From Dickeya oryzae (GTDB taxonomy: Bacteria > Pseudomonadota > Gammaproteobacteria > Enterobacterales > Enterobacteriaceae), in contig NZ_SULL01000018.1 of NCBI RefSeq assembly GCF_009372235.1, positions 1 to 64,000 of the forward strand: a stretch of DNA of 64,000 nucleotides, written 5' to 3'. Both the position numbers and the translations under genes were made by a program. The notes under the pieces were generated by a model. That model searched no databases. It was not told where the DNA came from and was given only the letters and a program-made list of their open reading frames with translations. The first letter of the stretch is position 1. Each line of letters starts with the position of its first letter. This document shows, one piece after another, positions 1 through 9,655 of the stretch.

Positions 1-72
1 TCCATGTGAAGACATGAACCCTTTTTACATCAGCCACCGGATCGGTCAACCGATCCTTAAACGATCGGCATT

Positions 73-93
73 AGCCTTCGGGCTGGTTTTTTT
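73..93 (+). terminator. Rho-independent terminator of an upstream gene
   Basis: A short stem AGCC-TTCG-GGCT (73-84) with a stable tetraloop is followed by a run of T at 87-93. It would end transcription of a plus-strand gene lying left of the window. The gene itself is not visible. Confidence 0.6.
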
Positions 94-111
94 ATGGCAT
101 CAATCTGACGG

Positions 112-1140
112 TTACTGGATGCGTGCTTCCCGCACGATATCCGGTTGCAGTTGCGCGACCAGCTCAAAGGAGCGCAGCCGTGCCTGATGATCGAAGATTT
201 GGCCGTTGATCATCAGCTCGTCCGCCTGGGTTTCCCGCAGCAAGGTTTGCAGGCCGTGACGCACTTTGGCGATATCGCCGACGATAGCCAGCCGTAATGT
301 CTGCTCAACAGCAAACTGCTCGGCAGCGGACCAGTGTGTTTCCATCGACTCTACCGGTGCGGGCAGCGGTCCCGGCGTACCACGTCGCAGGTTGATAAAC
401 TGCTGCTGTAATGACGTAAACAGGAAACGGGCGTCACGGTCGCTGTCAGCGGCGACAACATTCACACACACCATCGCGTGCGGTTTTTCCAGTTGGGCTG
501 ACGGGCGGAAAGTGTCACGATAAAGCTGCAAGGCTTGTAGTAGCATATCCGGTGCAAAATGGGCGGCGAAGGCAAACGGTAACCCCATTGAGGCCGCTAA
601 CTGGGCGCTGTACAGGCTGGAACCCAATAGCCAGATGGGAATGTTCAGCCCTTGTCCCGGTACTGCCTGCACGGGTTGACCCGGCTGAGCTGGGGCGAAG
701 TAGCGTTGAAGTTCCTGCACGTCGTGGGGAAAATCATCAATGTCGGCATTCAGGTGGCGGCGTAACGCCTGCATGGTGCGGTGGTCGGTACCCGGTGCAC
801 GCCCCAGACCGAGTTCAATACGGCCAGGATAGAGCGATTCGAGCGTGCCGAACTGTTCGGCTATCACCAGCGGTGCATGGTTTGGCAGCATCACACCACC
901 GGAACCCAGCCGGATGTGCTGTGTTCCTGCGGCAAGGTAACCGATCAACACCGAGGTGGCCGCGCTGGCGATACCGGTCATGTTGTGGTGTTCCGCCAGC
1001 CAATAGCGCTGATACCCCCACTTTTCCGCATGTTGCGCCAAATCCAGAGAATGGTGGAACGCATCACGGGCCGTATTGCCCTGCGGGATGGGAGCCAGAT
1101 CGAGTAGCGAAAAAGGAACGGTAGCGGTCATAAGCGTCAC
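112..1140 (-). CDS. yhbW: Luciferase-like monooxygenase, YhbW family
   Basis: A 342-residue protein of the bacterial luciferase-like (F420/FMN-dependent) monooxygenase superfamily. The N-terminal half carries the family's typical blocks: WLAEHHNM near residue 47, then [20 protein letters not shown], then [15 protein letters not shown]. It is expected to be a cytosolic flavin-dependent oxidoreductase of TIM-barrel fold; the substrate is unknown even in E. coli. It lies downstream of ubiV on the same strand with a gap of 109 bp that contains a hairpin, as in other enterobacteria where yhbW neighbours the ubiVUT genes. The ATG at 1140 gives a full-length family member. Identity as YhbW rests on similarity and position. 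Confidence 0.88.
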   Translation of the reverse strand: MTLMTATVPFSLLDLAPIPQGNTARDAFHHSLDLAQHAEKWGYQRYWLAEHHNMTGIASAATSVLIGYLAAGTQHIRLGSGGVMLPNHAPLVIAEQFGTLESLYPGRIELGLGRAPGTDHRTMQALRRHLNADIDDFPHDVQELQRYFAPAQPGQPVQAVPGQGLNIPIWLLGSSLYSAQLAASMGLPFAFAAHFAPDMLLQALQLYRDTFRPSAQLEKPHAMVCVNVVAADSDRDARFLFTSLQQQFINLRRGTPGPLPAPVESMETHWSAAEQFAVEQTLRLAIVGDIAKVRHGLQTLLRETQADELMINGQIFDHQARLRSFELVAQLQPDIVREARIQ

Positions 1141-1153
1141 TCATCAGGTTGAG

Positions 1154-1204
1154 GGGCTGACGCATCAGCCCAAATAAACACAGATAAGATGTTACGCTAT
1201 CTTA
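1154..1204. other. Hairpin and inverted repeat between ubiV and yhbW
   Basis: Two symmetric sequences lie here: GGGCTGA-CGCA-TCAGCCC (1154-1171), a perfect 7-bp stem, and TAAGAT-N8-ATCTTA (1185-1204). Neither is followed by a good T-run on the minus strand. They could be an attenuating stem or an operator in front of yhbW. The function is inference only. Confidence 0.35.
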
Positions 1205-1249
1205 ACAAATGGCAACGGACGATGCGTGCGCATCGCCCTGACATTGGTG

Positions 1250-2128
1250 TTAACTCACCAGTTCCAGCCCGGCAACGCGTCGCCAGTAGCCGTTGCAATC
1301 CTGCTGATTTTCCAGCGTTAGTGGTTGCTCACCATGCTGGTTAGCGCGGAAACGGTCGATAATCGCCAGCGTGTCCAGCCCTTGAGGCGACAGACGTACA
1401 ATATCCACCAGTCCTTCCATGGAAGTCAGGTCGTTACCGAGGTTATAGCAGTAACCGCTCTGAGTCTGGATGCCGTTAAGTACAAATACCTGCTGATTTT
1501 CCTGCGACAACATCTGACGTCCTTGTGGATACTGGATGCAGCAGGTTTCGCATTCGTCTTTGGGGCGGTTTTCCGAACGGGCGGTAAAACAGCGGGCGGA
1601 ATAGGCCAGCGGCAGATGGCCGTAGCTCAGCACCTCGACTTCAAACTGATGGCGAAAACCCAGTTCGTCACATTGATTGAGCAGGTTTTGCAGCCAGTCA
1701 CGCGACAGCTCTACTGGCATGCACCAGCGCATCATGCCTTGTTTGTGCAGCAACCGCAGGGTGTAAGCGTTATAACAGTTCAGCGCATGACCGGCGACAA
1801 ACGGCAGGTGACGTTCTGCCGCCATATTGACCGCGCCAAGATCGTTGGCTTCCAGCAGAAATTCGCCGTTCTCCACGTATTTTTTCAGTTCGGTCAATTC
1901 GGAAGGCGCTTGTAACAACGCCAGCGTAGATATCACCACCTGTTTACCGCTGGCGGCGACTTCATGCGCCAGTGTGAGCCAGTCGCCGGCTTTCATCCCC
2001 CGGCGTTTACTGCACACGGTTTCACCCAAATAGATGATGTCGGCACTGCTGTCGAGCGCAGCACGATAGAAGGTTTCAATGTCGGCTTTCGGCCAATAGT
2101 AGAGCAGGGCGCCCAGTGAATATTTCAT
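1250..2128 (-). CDS. ubiV: O2-independent ubiquinone hydroxylation protein UbiV
   Basis: A 292-residue member of the U32 peptidase-like family. In E. coli, UbiV forms a complex with UbiU and performs the hydroxylation steps of ubiquinone synthesis without oxygen, using a [4Fe-4S] cluster. The four expected cluster cysteines are visible: Cys39 (GETVCSKRRG) and the later group in ARCF...DECETCCIQYPQG. The gene begins 18 bp after the ubiU stop on the same strand, so the two are probably co-transcribed. The length matches the E. coli protein. This is a family assignment; activity in this organism is inferred. Confidence 0.92.
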   Translation of the reverse strand: MKYSLGALLYYWPKADIETFYRAALDSSADIIYLGETVCSKRRGMKAGDWLTLAHEVAASGKQVVISTLALLQAPSELTELKKYVENGEFLLEANDLGAVNMAAERHLPFVAGHALNCYNAYTLRLLHKQGMMRWCMPVELSRDWLQNLLNQCDELGFRHQFEVEVLSYGHLPLAYSARCFTARSENRPKDECETCCIQYPQGRQMLSQENQQVFVLNGIQTQSGYCYNLGNDLTSMEGLVDIVRLSPQGLDTLAIIDRFRANQHGEQPLTLENQQDCNGYWRRVAGLELVS

Positions 2129-2146
2129 GTGATTGATGTCTCCTGA

Positions 2147-3145
2147 CTACTGCCACTGGCGATGATAAGCGCCCAGCGTGGTCTGCGTACCTTCGGCAAC
2201 AGCACCCAGCGCCTCCATCCACTCGGCGGTGGGGGTAAAATGTGCCGGGTCAGCTTTACAGCGGTCTATCGCCTGCCGCCACACCTGGGTTACCTGGCTG
2301 ACGTAGGCTGGGCTGCGCTGCCTGCCTTCGATTTTTACCGAGGCGATATTCGCCGCCATCAGTTCTGGTAACAGTTCCAGCGTATTCAGACTGGTAGGCT
2401 CTTCCAGTGCGTGATAGCGCTGACCATCCACCAGATAGCGGCCTTTACACAGCGTTGGGTAACCCGCGTTTTCATTGTCCTGATAGCGGTCGATCAGCAC
2501 ATCATTCAGCCTTGATTCCATGCCGTTTTTCGTTTGTTGCCAGCGCACGAAGCGTGCCGGGGAGCAGGCACCCACGGTGTTGGGGGATTCGCCGGTCAGG
2601 TAAGACGACAGGTAACAACGCCCTTCAGCCATGATGCACAGGCTACCGAAGGCGAACACTTCCAGCGGCACCGGGCTGGTACGCGACAACTGTTTGACCT
2701 GATGGATGGACAGCACGCGCGGCAGCACAACACGGGCGACATCAAAGTGGCGCTGATAAAAGCGGATAGCTTCCTCGTTGGTGGCGGAGGCCTGAACCGA
2801 CACGTGACGCTCTACTGACGGATAACGCTCGGCGGCATATTCCAGCATCGCCAGATCCGCCAGAATCAGCGCATCGGCCCCTGCGGTTTGCACGGCGGTA
2901 TCCACCGCGCGCTGCCAGCGTGGGTAACCATCCGGGTGGGCGAAGGTATTAATAGCAATATGCAGCTTGCGACGGTGGCGATGCACGTAGTCGCTGGCGT
3001 CCTGCAATTTTTTGTCGTTGAAATTGAGGCCGGCGAAGTGGCGGGCATTGGTATCGTCTTTCAGCCCGATATACACCGCGTCGGCGCCATGATCGATGGC
3101 GGCTTTCAATGCCGGCAGGTTACCGGCGGGGCAAAGCAGTTCCAT
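2147..3145 (-). CDS. ubiU: O2-independent ubiquinone hydroxylation protein UbiU
   Basis: A 332-residue U32-family protein and partner of UbiV in anaerobic ubiquinone synthesis. The N-terminus (MELLCPAGNLPALKAAIDHG) is typical of the family. The central cysteine set is present: CIMAEGRC, then GACSPARF, then TLCKGRYL, consistent with a [4Fe-4S] cluster. It is the first gene of a ubiU-ubiV operon and diverges from ubiT across a 320-bp gap. In E. coli these genes are used under low oxygen and are linked to FNR; an FNR-like sequence is present upstream at 3229-3242. Confidence 0.93.
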   Translation of the reverse strand: MELLCPAGNLPALKAAIDHGADAVYIGLKDDTNARHFAGLNFNDKKLQDASDYVHRHRRKLHIAINTFAHPDGYPRWQRAVDTAVQTAGADALILADLAMLEYAAERYPSVERHVSVQASATNEEAIRFYQRHFDVARVVLPRVLSIHQVKQLSRTSPVPLEVFAFGSLCIMAEGRCYLSSYLTGESPNTVGACSPARFVRWQQTKNGMESRLNDVLIDRYQDNENAGYPTLCKGRYLVDGQRYHALEEPTSLNTLELLPELMAANIASVKIEGRQRSPAYVSQVTQVWRQAIDRCKADPAHFTPTAEWMEALGAVAEGTQTTLGAYHRQWQ

Positions 3146-3465
3146 TCTTACGTCCTTTCATCACGGCCTGACGCAGCGGGCCGGTTTGCAATGAGACAGA
3201 ATCTTAGTGAACCCGGCTGCCAGCAACTTTGATTTAAACCAGCATATCGGGGAATTGCTGGCGCTTTGCGGTCGTGATTTCGCGCAGAACAGGCTAAATT
3301 TATTTCATCACCATCGTGAGACTTTTCCTGCGGGTGTCGCCAGACGACGTTAAAAAAACGCTTCCGGCACTTTTATTGATGTAGACCCTTGCTGCCCGTT
3401 TCCCGTTCTATGGCAGAATAATGACCATGTCGGTCAGGCAGCATTGCTTTATGAGGAGTACGCCA
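3146..3465. promoter_or_regulatory. Divergent ubiU/ubiT control region with FNR-like box
   Basis: A non-coding gap between divergent ubiU and ubiT. TTGAT-TTAA-ACCAG at 3229-3242 matches 8 of the 10 fixed positions of the FNR consensus TTGAT-N4-ATCAA and lies about 85 bp upstream of the ubiU start. A second half site, TTGAT at 3377-3381, lies near ubiT. FNR control of ubiUV is known in E. coli. These particular sites are inferred from sequence only. Confidence 0.4.
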
Positions 3466-3990
3466 GTGTTGGAAAAATTACGGGCGCAGATTGTGCGTCA
3501 GGGGCCACGTTTACTGAGTAAGCCGTTAACGTTAACGCCTTTCTTCCTGCAACGCCGGGTGCTGGAGCAACTGCTGGGTTGGCAGTTCCGTCAGGCATTG
3601 GAAGAGGGCGAGCTGGATTTTCTGGAGGGTCGCTGGTTACGGGTTGAAGTCCGTGATATCGGTTTGCAGTGGTTTGTGACGCTGCGCGATAACCGACTGG
3701 AAATCAGCCATAACGAGCTGGCGGATGTCAGCTTTAGCGCCGATGCTAACGATCTGATTTTGATAGCCGCTCGTCGGGAAGACCCGGATACGCTGTTTTT
3801 CCAGCGTCGTCTGCGTATTGAAGGCGATACCGAGCTGGGGCTGTACGTCAAAAACCTGATGGACGCCATCGAGCTGGAAAATATGCCTGCACCGTTGCGG
3901 GTGGCATTGCTGCAACTGGCGGGATTTGTCGCAGCCGGTTTACAGGAGGGCGCGGAGCCGGTTAGCCCGCACGCGCCAGTATCATGTTGA
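3466..3990 (+). CDS. ubiT: Ubiquinone accessory factor UbiT (SCP2 domain)
   Basis: An SCP2 (sterol carrier) domain protein, the lipid-binding accessory factor of the anaerobic ubiquinone pathway and counterpart of UbiJ. I chose the GTG start at 3466 over the upstream in-frame ATG at 3421. GTG gives MLEKLRAQIV and 174 residues, the same length as E. coli YhbT, and it follows a GAGGAG-like site (3453-3457) at good spacing. Conserved blocks include FLEGRWL, VSFSADANDL and DTELGLYVKNLMDAIELE. Its end overlaps the start of yhbS by 7 bp, so the two are translationally coupled. Confidence 0.92.
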   Translation: MLEKLRAQIVRQGPRLLSKPLTLTPFFLQRRVLEQLLGWQFRQALEEGELDFLEGRWLRVEVRDIGLQWFVTLRDNRLEISHNELADVSFSADANDLILIAARREDPDTLFFQRRLRIEGDTELGLYVKNLMDAIELENMPAPLRVALLQLAGFVAAGLQEGAEPVSPHAPVSC

Positions 3991-4487
3991 TTCGCGTTGA
4001 GATTCCGGTGGATGCACCGGGGATTGATGCTTTACTGCGGCGCTCGTTCCCGACCAGTGCGGAGGCGGAGCTGGTGCATCAGTTGCGTGAAGACGGCCAA
4101 CTGACGCTGGGGATCGTCGCGACTGACGACGAGGGTGGTGTCATCGGCTATGCCGCGTTTAGCCCGGTCACGCTGGGCGGCGAAGATTTACAGTGGGTCG
4201 CGCTGGCACCGATGGCGGTGGACGAAAACCACCGTTGTCAGGGTATTGGCGAGAAGCTGGTGTACGAAGGGCTTGATGCACTTAACGAGTTTGGTTATAC
4301 CGCAGTGGTAGTGCTCGGCAACCCGCGTTACTACGCGCGTTTCGGCTTTGTGCCGGCAGCGGAACAGCAACTGTATTGCCGCTGGCTGGGTTACGAGTCG
4401 GACTTTCAGGTCTATCCGCTGGCAGATAACCACTTTCAGGGCGCCAGTGGTCTGGTGGAGTACGCCGAACCGTTTAATCGTTTTTAA
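3984..4487 (+). CDS. yhbS: GNAT-family N-acetyltransferase YhbS
   Basis: A 167-residue GNAT acetyltransferase. The acetyl-CoA binding motif A is seen as [21 protein letters not shown] around residues 73-93, followed by the [10 protein letters not shown] block typical of the family. The ATG overlaps the ubiT stop, suggesting one transcript with ubiT. The 3' end overlaps the convergent yhbQ by 14 bp. The substrate is not established from the sequence; E. coli YhbS sits in the same position. Confidence 0.88.
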   Translation: MLIRVEIPVDAPGIDALLRRSFPTSAEAELVHQLREDGQLTLGIVATDDEGGVIGYAAFSPVTLGGEDLQWVALAPMAVDENHRCQGIGEKLVYEGLDALNEFGYTAVVVLGNPRYYARFGFVPAAEQQLYCRWLGYESDFQVYPLADNHFQGASGLVEYAEPFNRF

Positions 4488-4776
4488 AGCACGGCAGAAA
4501 ATCGGTCAGTGTCGAAGGCTGGTGTTGTACCAGCCTTTCTTTTTGCAGTTTGCTCAGTTGCTTGATGCGGTATTCCCATTTCAGCGCCGTCGAGCGATCA
4601 CCCGCCACACAGTGATACACCAGCGTCAACGGCCCTTTTCCGCGCAGTGAGCGCGCACCTTTGCCATTCTGATGCTCTGCCAGACGCCTGTCGACATTGG
4701 TAGTAATGCCGGTATAAAGCCATCCGCTGCCAGTACGCAGCAGATAGACAAACCAGATAGTCTCACTGTTGTTCAC
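4474..4776 (-). CDS. yhbQ: GIY-YIG nuclease-like protein YhbQ
   Basis: A small GIY-YIG domain protein (UPF0213/YhbQ family). The motif appears as [20 protein letters not shown], followed by [20 protein letters not shown] and the conserved Glu in [16 protein letters not shown] at 4776 is preferred over an upstream ATG at 4848: it has an AAGGAA site at proper distance and yields 100 residues, the same as E. coli YhbQ. Members have been linked to nuclease activity on structured DNA. It converges on yhbS. The CRISPR leader starts about 110 bp beyond its start codon. Confidence 0.88.
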   Translation of the reverse strand: MNNSETIWFVYLLRTGSGWLYTGITTNVDRRLAEHQNGKGARSLRGKGPLTLVYHCVAGDRSTALKWEYRIKQLSKLQKERLVQHQPSTLTDFLPCFKND

Positions 4777-4888
4777 GCCATTTCCTTTTCGTGGTTTAGC
4801 GCTTATTTTACGGTGACAAGCCGATAAAGGCTGCCTGTTTGACGGCATTCATCGGTGGACGTGGGTGAGGAAAATTGCGACCTTTATT

Positions 4889-4981
4889 TATCAATAAGTT
4901 AGCGCTCTTTAACAACGTGAAAAAGTTGGTGGAATTTTTCAGGCTTTAAAAATCATTAGAAAACAAGTATATACTTTTAGA
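4889..4981 (+). promoter_or_regulatory. CRISPR leader with IHF-type site
   Basis: An AT-rich leader immediately before the first repeat. The segment AAAAGTTGG...TTTTTCAGGCTT...AAAATCATTA...TTTTAGA closely resembles the E. coli type I-E leader, which sets the array orientation. A perfect match to the IHF consensus WATCAANNNNTTR (TATCAATAAGTTA) lies at 4889-4901, about 80-90 bp upstream of repeat 1. The leader assignment is strong; the role of this IHF site in adaptation is inferred. Confidence 0.8.
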
Positions 4982-7209
4982 GTGTTCCCCGCGCCAGCGG
5001 GGATAAACCGAACGGAGAAGGGGAGTAGGAAATGCTTATTTTGTGTTCCCCGCGCCAGCGGGGATAAACCGTCAGCGGCTGGCACGTCAATACGCTGACG
5101 AATGTGTTCCCCGCGCCAGCGGGGATAAACCGGCTTGATAGTAGTACACCCCTACAACGTAGGGGTGTTCCCCGCGCCAGCGGGGATAAACCGTCTCGGC
5201 ATAGTCATTTTCGCGGCGCCTTTTTGTGTTCCCCGCGCCAGCGGGGATAAACCGTGATGCCTTAGCCCTATCTGCTGGTGGAACCAGTGTTCCCCGCGCC
5301 AGCGGGGATAAACCGAGACTTGGGAACAGAGCGGCCGTCGAGACGGGGTGTTCCCCGCGCCAGCGGGGATAAACCGCTGACCAGTTAATTGAGGAAAAAG
5401 GCGGCGACGTGTTCCCCGCGCCAGCGGGGATAAACCGGGGATGCTGACCTGCTGCGGCGTATGTGGGCAGTGTTCCCCGCGCCAGCGGGGATAAACCGTG
5501 GTGGCAGTACCGCTGGTAGATAGCACTGACGTGTTCCCCGCGCCAGCGGGGATAAACCGGTCTATGACCGGTTCGTGAGCGAGCTCGGCCCGTGTTCCCC
5601 GCGCCAGCGGGGATAAACCGTGTTTTGATAAAATAAGTATATTCGCTTTCTTGTGTTCCCCGCGCCAGCGGGGATAAACCGGTTCCCGTTGCTGTGTCTA
5701 TTTCAGCTTGCCCGTGTTCCCCGCGCCAGCGGGGATAAACCGAACGTTACCAAGCCCAACGGCACTAGTCCCAGCGTGTTCCCCGCGCCAGCGGGGATAA
5801 ACCGTAAAAGGGGATTATAGTAATTTTGTTAGTTTCCGTGTTCCCCGCGCCAGCGGGGATAAACCGGTGCTAGTAGAGCAGGTTGCGGATGGAGACAGGT
5901 GTTCCCCGCGCCAGCGGGGATAAACCGTGCTCCAGCTATTCAAGTCTGACCGTCTCTGCGTGTTCCCCGCGCCAGCGGGGATAAACCGCACGCAAAGCGG
6001 AGGTGGTGGCCGAAGCGCTGGTGTTCCCCGCGCCAGCGGGGATAAACCGGCCATTGCGTACCGGGTCGGCCGTATGACGGGGTGTTCCCCGCGCCAGCGG
6101 GGATAAACCGTTCCTCGGTGACGCTATCCGTGATGACCGGCTGTGTTCCCCGCGCCAGCGGGGATAAACCGTCACTCGCCTTGTCAGTAGTCTTCATGCG
6201 GCGGTGTTCCCCGCGCCAGCGGGGATAAACCGCGTTTTTGGGGCCCTCTCGGTTGTGGCCTGACGTGTTCCCCGCGCCAGCGGGGATAAACCGCCCGTTT
6301 ACATAGCTACGATCATTTTCACAGAGTGTTCCCCGCGCCAGCGGGGATAAACCGCGCGTCGGCGGCTTCCTCAGCATTATTGATACGTGTTCCCCGCGCC
6401 AGCGGGGATAAACCGGTGCTCGCGCCCTCAACCGAGAGATATATTCCGTGTTCCCCGCGCCAGCGGGGATAAACCGGCCCGGATCACCCGCTGCGCCGCG
6501 TTGATTTTGTGTTCCCCGCGCCAGCGGGGATAAACCGCTGTTTATCTGGTCGAGGATGCGGATGAACAACGTGTTCCCCGCGCCAGCGGGGATAAACCGA
6601 TGCGCTGGATTTATCAATTGGAAGGGCGAATGTGTTCCCCGCGCCAGCGGGGATAAACCGCCGAGAAAATCACCCCGGCCCGCGTTGTGGATGTGTTCCC
6701 CGCGCCAGCGGGGATAAACCGTTCAACTATATCTATACTTGACTGTACTTTCAGTGTTCCCCGCGCCAGCGGGGATAAACCCCTTACCGCCAGTAAATGG
6801 CGACTCCTGCGGCCGTGTTCCCCGCGCCAGCGGGGATAAACCGCAATCAGCCCAGCTTTCAGAGTCCCAATGATTGTGTTCCCCGCGCCAGCGGGGATAA
6901 ACCGCACTCCTCGGGATCGGCTAATTCCCAAATCGGGTGTTCCCCGCGCCAGCGGGGATAAACCGAAATGGCAGACGAAAATATTAGCATTGAAATTGTG
7001 TTCCCCGCGCCAGCGGGGATAAACCGCAATAGATAAAATAAAAATAAATATTGCTTTCGTGTTCCCCGCGCCAGCGGGGATAAACCGGAGACAGATACCT
7101 AATGAGCGTACCTGTGTGGGTGTTCCCCGCGCCAGCGGGGATAAACCGGAGACAGATACCTAATGAGCGTACCTGTGTGGGTGTTCCCCGCGTCAGCGGG
7201 GATAAGCGT
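4982..7209 (+). CRISPR. Type I-E CRISPR array, 37 repeats / 36 spacers
   Basis: Repeats of 29 nt begin GTGTTCCCCGCGCC and end GGGGATAAACCG, the canonical I-E (E. coli/Dickeya) type. The first starts at 4982 and the last at 7181. Most spacers are 32 nt (61-nt period); the ones starting at 5743, 5805 and 6538 are 33 nt. The repeat at 6754 ends in C instead of G. The final repeat (7181-7209) is degenerate (CGTCAGCGG, then AAGCGT), marking the trailer end and agreeing with the leader at 4889-4981. The last two spacers (7088-7119 and 7149-7180) are identical. No cas gene occurs in the window, so the array must be served in trans if it is active. Confidence 0.98.
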
Positions 7210-7255
7210 TAACGTAATAGCGCGGCACAATCCGTCGCGATGCGCTGGGCTTTAT

Positions 7256-7323
7256 TGTGATAATATTCACATCTATCGTGAATTATGTGTGTGTAATTTC
7301 TTTTTTATGTGAATAAAACCACA
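7256..7323 (+). promoter_or_regulatory. deoP2-like promoter: two CRP sites 52 bp apart
   Basis: TGTGA-TAATAT-TCACA (7256-7271) is a perfect CRP core, and TGTGA-ATAAAA-CCACA (7308-7323) has one mismatch. The centres are 52 bp apart. In E. coli deoP2 two CRP sites about 53 bp apart bracket CytR, and the downstream one sits near -41. That spacing would put the start point near 7356 with a weak -10 around 7345-7350. CytR/CRP control of the deo operon here is inferred from this architecture. Confidence 0.75.
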
Positions 7324-7401
7324 AAATAGGTTGTCATCTCCGGGTGAAATAGCGGTATTCGCCGGAGAGATGACCGTGTGGTCGATAAGCGGGAGCCTTG
7401 T

Positions 7402-8181
7402 ATGACTGATTTAACTGCAGCAGCGCAGCGTGCGCTGGGATTGATGGATTTAACCACCCTGAATGACGACGACACTGATGAAAAGGTGACGGCCCTGTGT
7501 CGTCAGGCCAATAGCCCGGCGGGGAAAACCGCTGCTATTTGCATCTACCCACGTTTTATACCGCTGGCGCGTAAGGTGCTGCGTGAGCAGGGGACGCCGG
7601 ATGTTCGTATCGCCACCGTGACCAATTTCCCACACGGTAACGACGACATTGATATCGCGCTGGCGGAAACCAATGCGGCTATCGCCTACGGTGCCGACGA
7701 GGTGGACGTGGTGTTCCCGTATCGGGCGTTGATGGCGGGTAACCGTGAGGTCGGTTTCGAGCTGGTGAAAGCCTGTAAAGCGGCCTGTGCGGCAGCTGGT
7801 GTGCTGTTGAAGGTCATCATTGAAACCGGTGAGCTGAAAACCGACGCACTGATCCGTGAAGCCAGTGAGATTGCGATTGATGCGGGTGCGGATTTCATCA
7901 AAACCTCGACCGGAAAAGTCGCGGTAAACGCTACGCTGCATTCGGCTGAGGTGATGTTGAGTGTCATCCGCGATAAAGGCGTTGGCGAGCAGGTTGGGTT
8001 TAAACCCGCGGGTGGTGTGCGTACCGCGCAAGATGCTGCCGATTATCTGCAACTGGCCGATAGCATAATGGGCGCTGGCTGGGCAGATGCCCGTCATTTT
8101 CGTTTCGGCGCGTCCGGTTTGCTCGGCAGCTTGCTGACCACACTGGGCCACGCCGTCGGGCAGGCGCGCAGCAGCTACTGA
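7402..8181 (+). CDS. deoC: Deoxyribose-phosphate aldolase
   Basis: A class I aldolase cleaving 2-deoxyribose-5-phosphate to glyceraldehyde-3-phosphate and acetaldehyde, the last step of deoxynucleoside catabolism. The start at 7402 ([20 protein letters not shown]) follows a GGGAG site and gives 259 residues, the E. coli length; an upstream in-frame GTG at 7378 is less likely. The Schiff-base Lys lies in [14 protein letters not shown], and the phosphate-binding [10 protein letters not shown] is intact. It is the first gene of deoC-deoA-deoB-deoD behind a deoP2-like promoter. Confidence 0.96.
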   Translation: MTDLTAAAQRALGLMDLTTLNDDDTDEKVTALCRQANSPAGKTAAICIYPRFIPLARKVLREQGTPDVRIATVTNFPHGNDDIDIALAETNAAIAYGADEVDVVFPYRALMAGNREVGFELVKACKAACAAAGVLLKVIIETGELKTDALIREASEIAIDAGADFIKTSTGKVAVNATLHSAEVMLSVIRDKGVGEQVGFKPAGGVRTAQDAADYLQLADSIMGAGWADARHFRFGASGLLGSLLTTLGHAVGQARSSY

Positions 8182-8241
8182 TGCGGTTCGTGCTACCGGC
8201 GCGACGCAGGCGTACCTCAGCACCAGACAGGAGAAGCTATC

Positions 8242-9573
8242 GTGTTTCTGATTCAGGAAATTATTCGTAAAAAACGGGACGGGCATCCGCTCAGTGCGGA
8301 AGAGATTCGCTTTTTTATTAACGGTGTGCGCGATAACACCGTGTCAGAGGGGCAGATCGCCGCACTGGCGATGACCATCTTCTTTCACGATATGACGATG
8401 GATGAACGGGTGTCGCTGACGCTGGCGATGCGCGACTCCGGCACCGTGTTGGATTGGTCCGGTTTACACCTGAATGGCCCGCTGGTGGACAAGCACTCTA
8501 CCGGTGGCGTTGGCGATGTGACATCGCTGATGCTGGGGCCGATGGTGGCGGCTTGTGGCGGCTATGTGCCGATGATCTCTGGCCGGGGGCTGGGCCACAC
8601 CGGTGGCACGCTAGATAAACTGGAGTCTATTCCGGGGCTGGATATCTTCCCTGATGACGAGGTGTTTCGTCAGATTATCCGTCAGGTTGGGGTGGCGATT
8701 ATCGGACAAACCAGCTCGCTGGCCCCGGCAGACAAGCGTTTTTACGCCACCCGCGACATCACCGCTACCGTGGATTCCATCCCGCTGATTACTGCTTCCA
8801 TTCTGGCGAAAAAACTGGCAGAAGGGCTGGATGCGCTGGTGATGGATGTTAAGGTCGGTTCCGGTGCGTTTATGCCGACCTATGAACAGTCTGAGCAGTT
8901 GGCGAAGGCGATTGTCGGCGTCGCCAATAATGCTGGTTGCCGTACCAGCGCGTTATTGACCGACATGAACCAGGTGCTGGCTTCCAGTGCGGGTAACGCG
9001 TTGGAAGTCCGCGAAGCGGTGCGTTTTCTGACCGGCGAGCAGCGTAATCCTCGTCTGTTTGAAGTGACGATGGCGCTGTGCGAATCGATGTTGCTGTCGG
9101 GCAACCTGGCGCGTGATGCCGCCGAGGCGCGTGCTAAACTCCAGAGTGCGTTGGATAGTGGCCGTGCGGCGGAGGTCTTTGGCCGTATGGTGGCAGCCCA
9201 GCATGGCCCGGCGGATTTCGTCGAGCATTACGATCGTTATCTGCAACCGGCGACGCTCAGCAAACCCGTGTTTGCTGAACGTGACGGGATTGTCAGCGCG
9301 ATGAATGCGCGTGCGTTGGGTATGGTTGTGGTGGCGTTGGGTGGTGGCCGACGTCAGGCCAGTGATATCATTGATAGCAGCGTAGGGTTGAGCGACATGG
9401 TCAGCCTGGGTGATCGGGTGGATGCCGAGCGTCCGCTGGCGGTTATCCATGCCAGAACCGAATCGGACTGGCAGCAGGCGGCACAGGCGTTGCGTGAAGC
9501 AATCTGTCTGGATTCTCAGGCACCTGCGCCTTGTCCATTGATTTATCGCCGACTGGATATCGCGGATATCTAA
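8242..9573 (+). CDS. deoA: Thymidine phosphorylase
   Basis: A 443-residue pyrimidine nucleoside phosphorylase that converts thymidine and phosphate to thymine and deoxyribose-1-phosphate. The signature [19 protein letters not shown] is present near residue 84, followed by [17 protein letters not shown] and [20 protein letters not shown]. The start is GTG at 8242 after an AGGAGAAG site. It is 60 bp after deoC in the same operon. It is highly similar to E. coli DeoA over its whole length. Confidence 0.97.
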   Translation: MFLIQEIIRKKRDGHPLSAEEIRFFINGVRDNTVSEGQIAALAMTIFFHDMTMDERVSLTLAMRDSGTVLDWSGLHLNGPLVDKHSTGGVGDVTSLMLGPMVAACGGYVPMISGRGLGHTGGTLDKLESIPGLDIFPDDEVFRQIIRQVGVAIIGQTSSLAPADKRFYATRDITATVDSIPLITASILAKKLAEGLDALVMDVKVGSGAFMPTYEQSEQLAKAIVGVANNAGCRTSALLTDMNQVLASSAGNALEVREAVRFLTGEQRNPRLFEVTMALCESMLLSGNLARDAAEARAKLQSALDSGRAAEVFGRMVAAQHGPADFVEHYDRYLQPATLSKPVFAERDGIVSAMNARALGMVVVALGGGRRQASDIIDSSVGLSDMVSLGDRVDAERPLAVIHARTESDWQQAAQALREAICLDSQAPAPCPLIYRRLDIADI

Positions 9574-9655
9574 GCGTTGGTCGCCGTTTTGCCCTACGCG
9601 CATTTATACTTTATGTACACGCTGTGCCCTTACGCACGACGCAGGAGATAACAAC

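Noticed and set aside
5152..6931. Several open frames with repeated peptides such as [19 protein letters not shown] and VYPRWRGEH
   Set aside because: They are translations of the CRISPR repeats on the minus strand, a well-known false gene prediction.
4982..7209. Self-targeting spacers against genes in this window
   Set aside because: By eye no spacer matched any other part of the window, but a computed search was not possible, so no claim is made.
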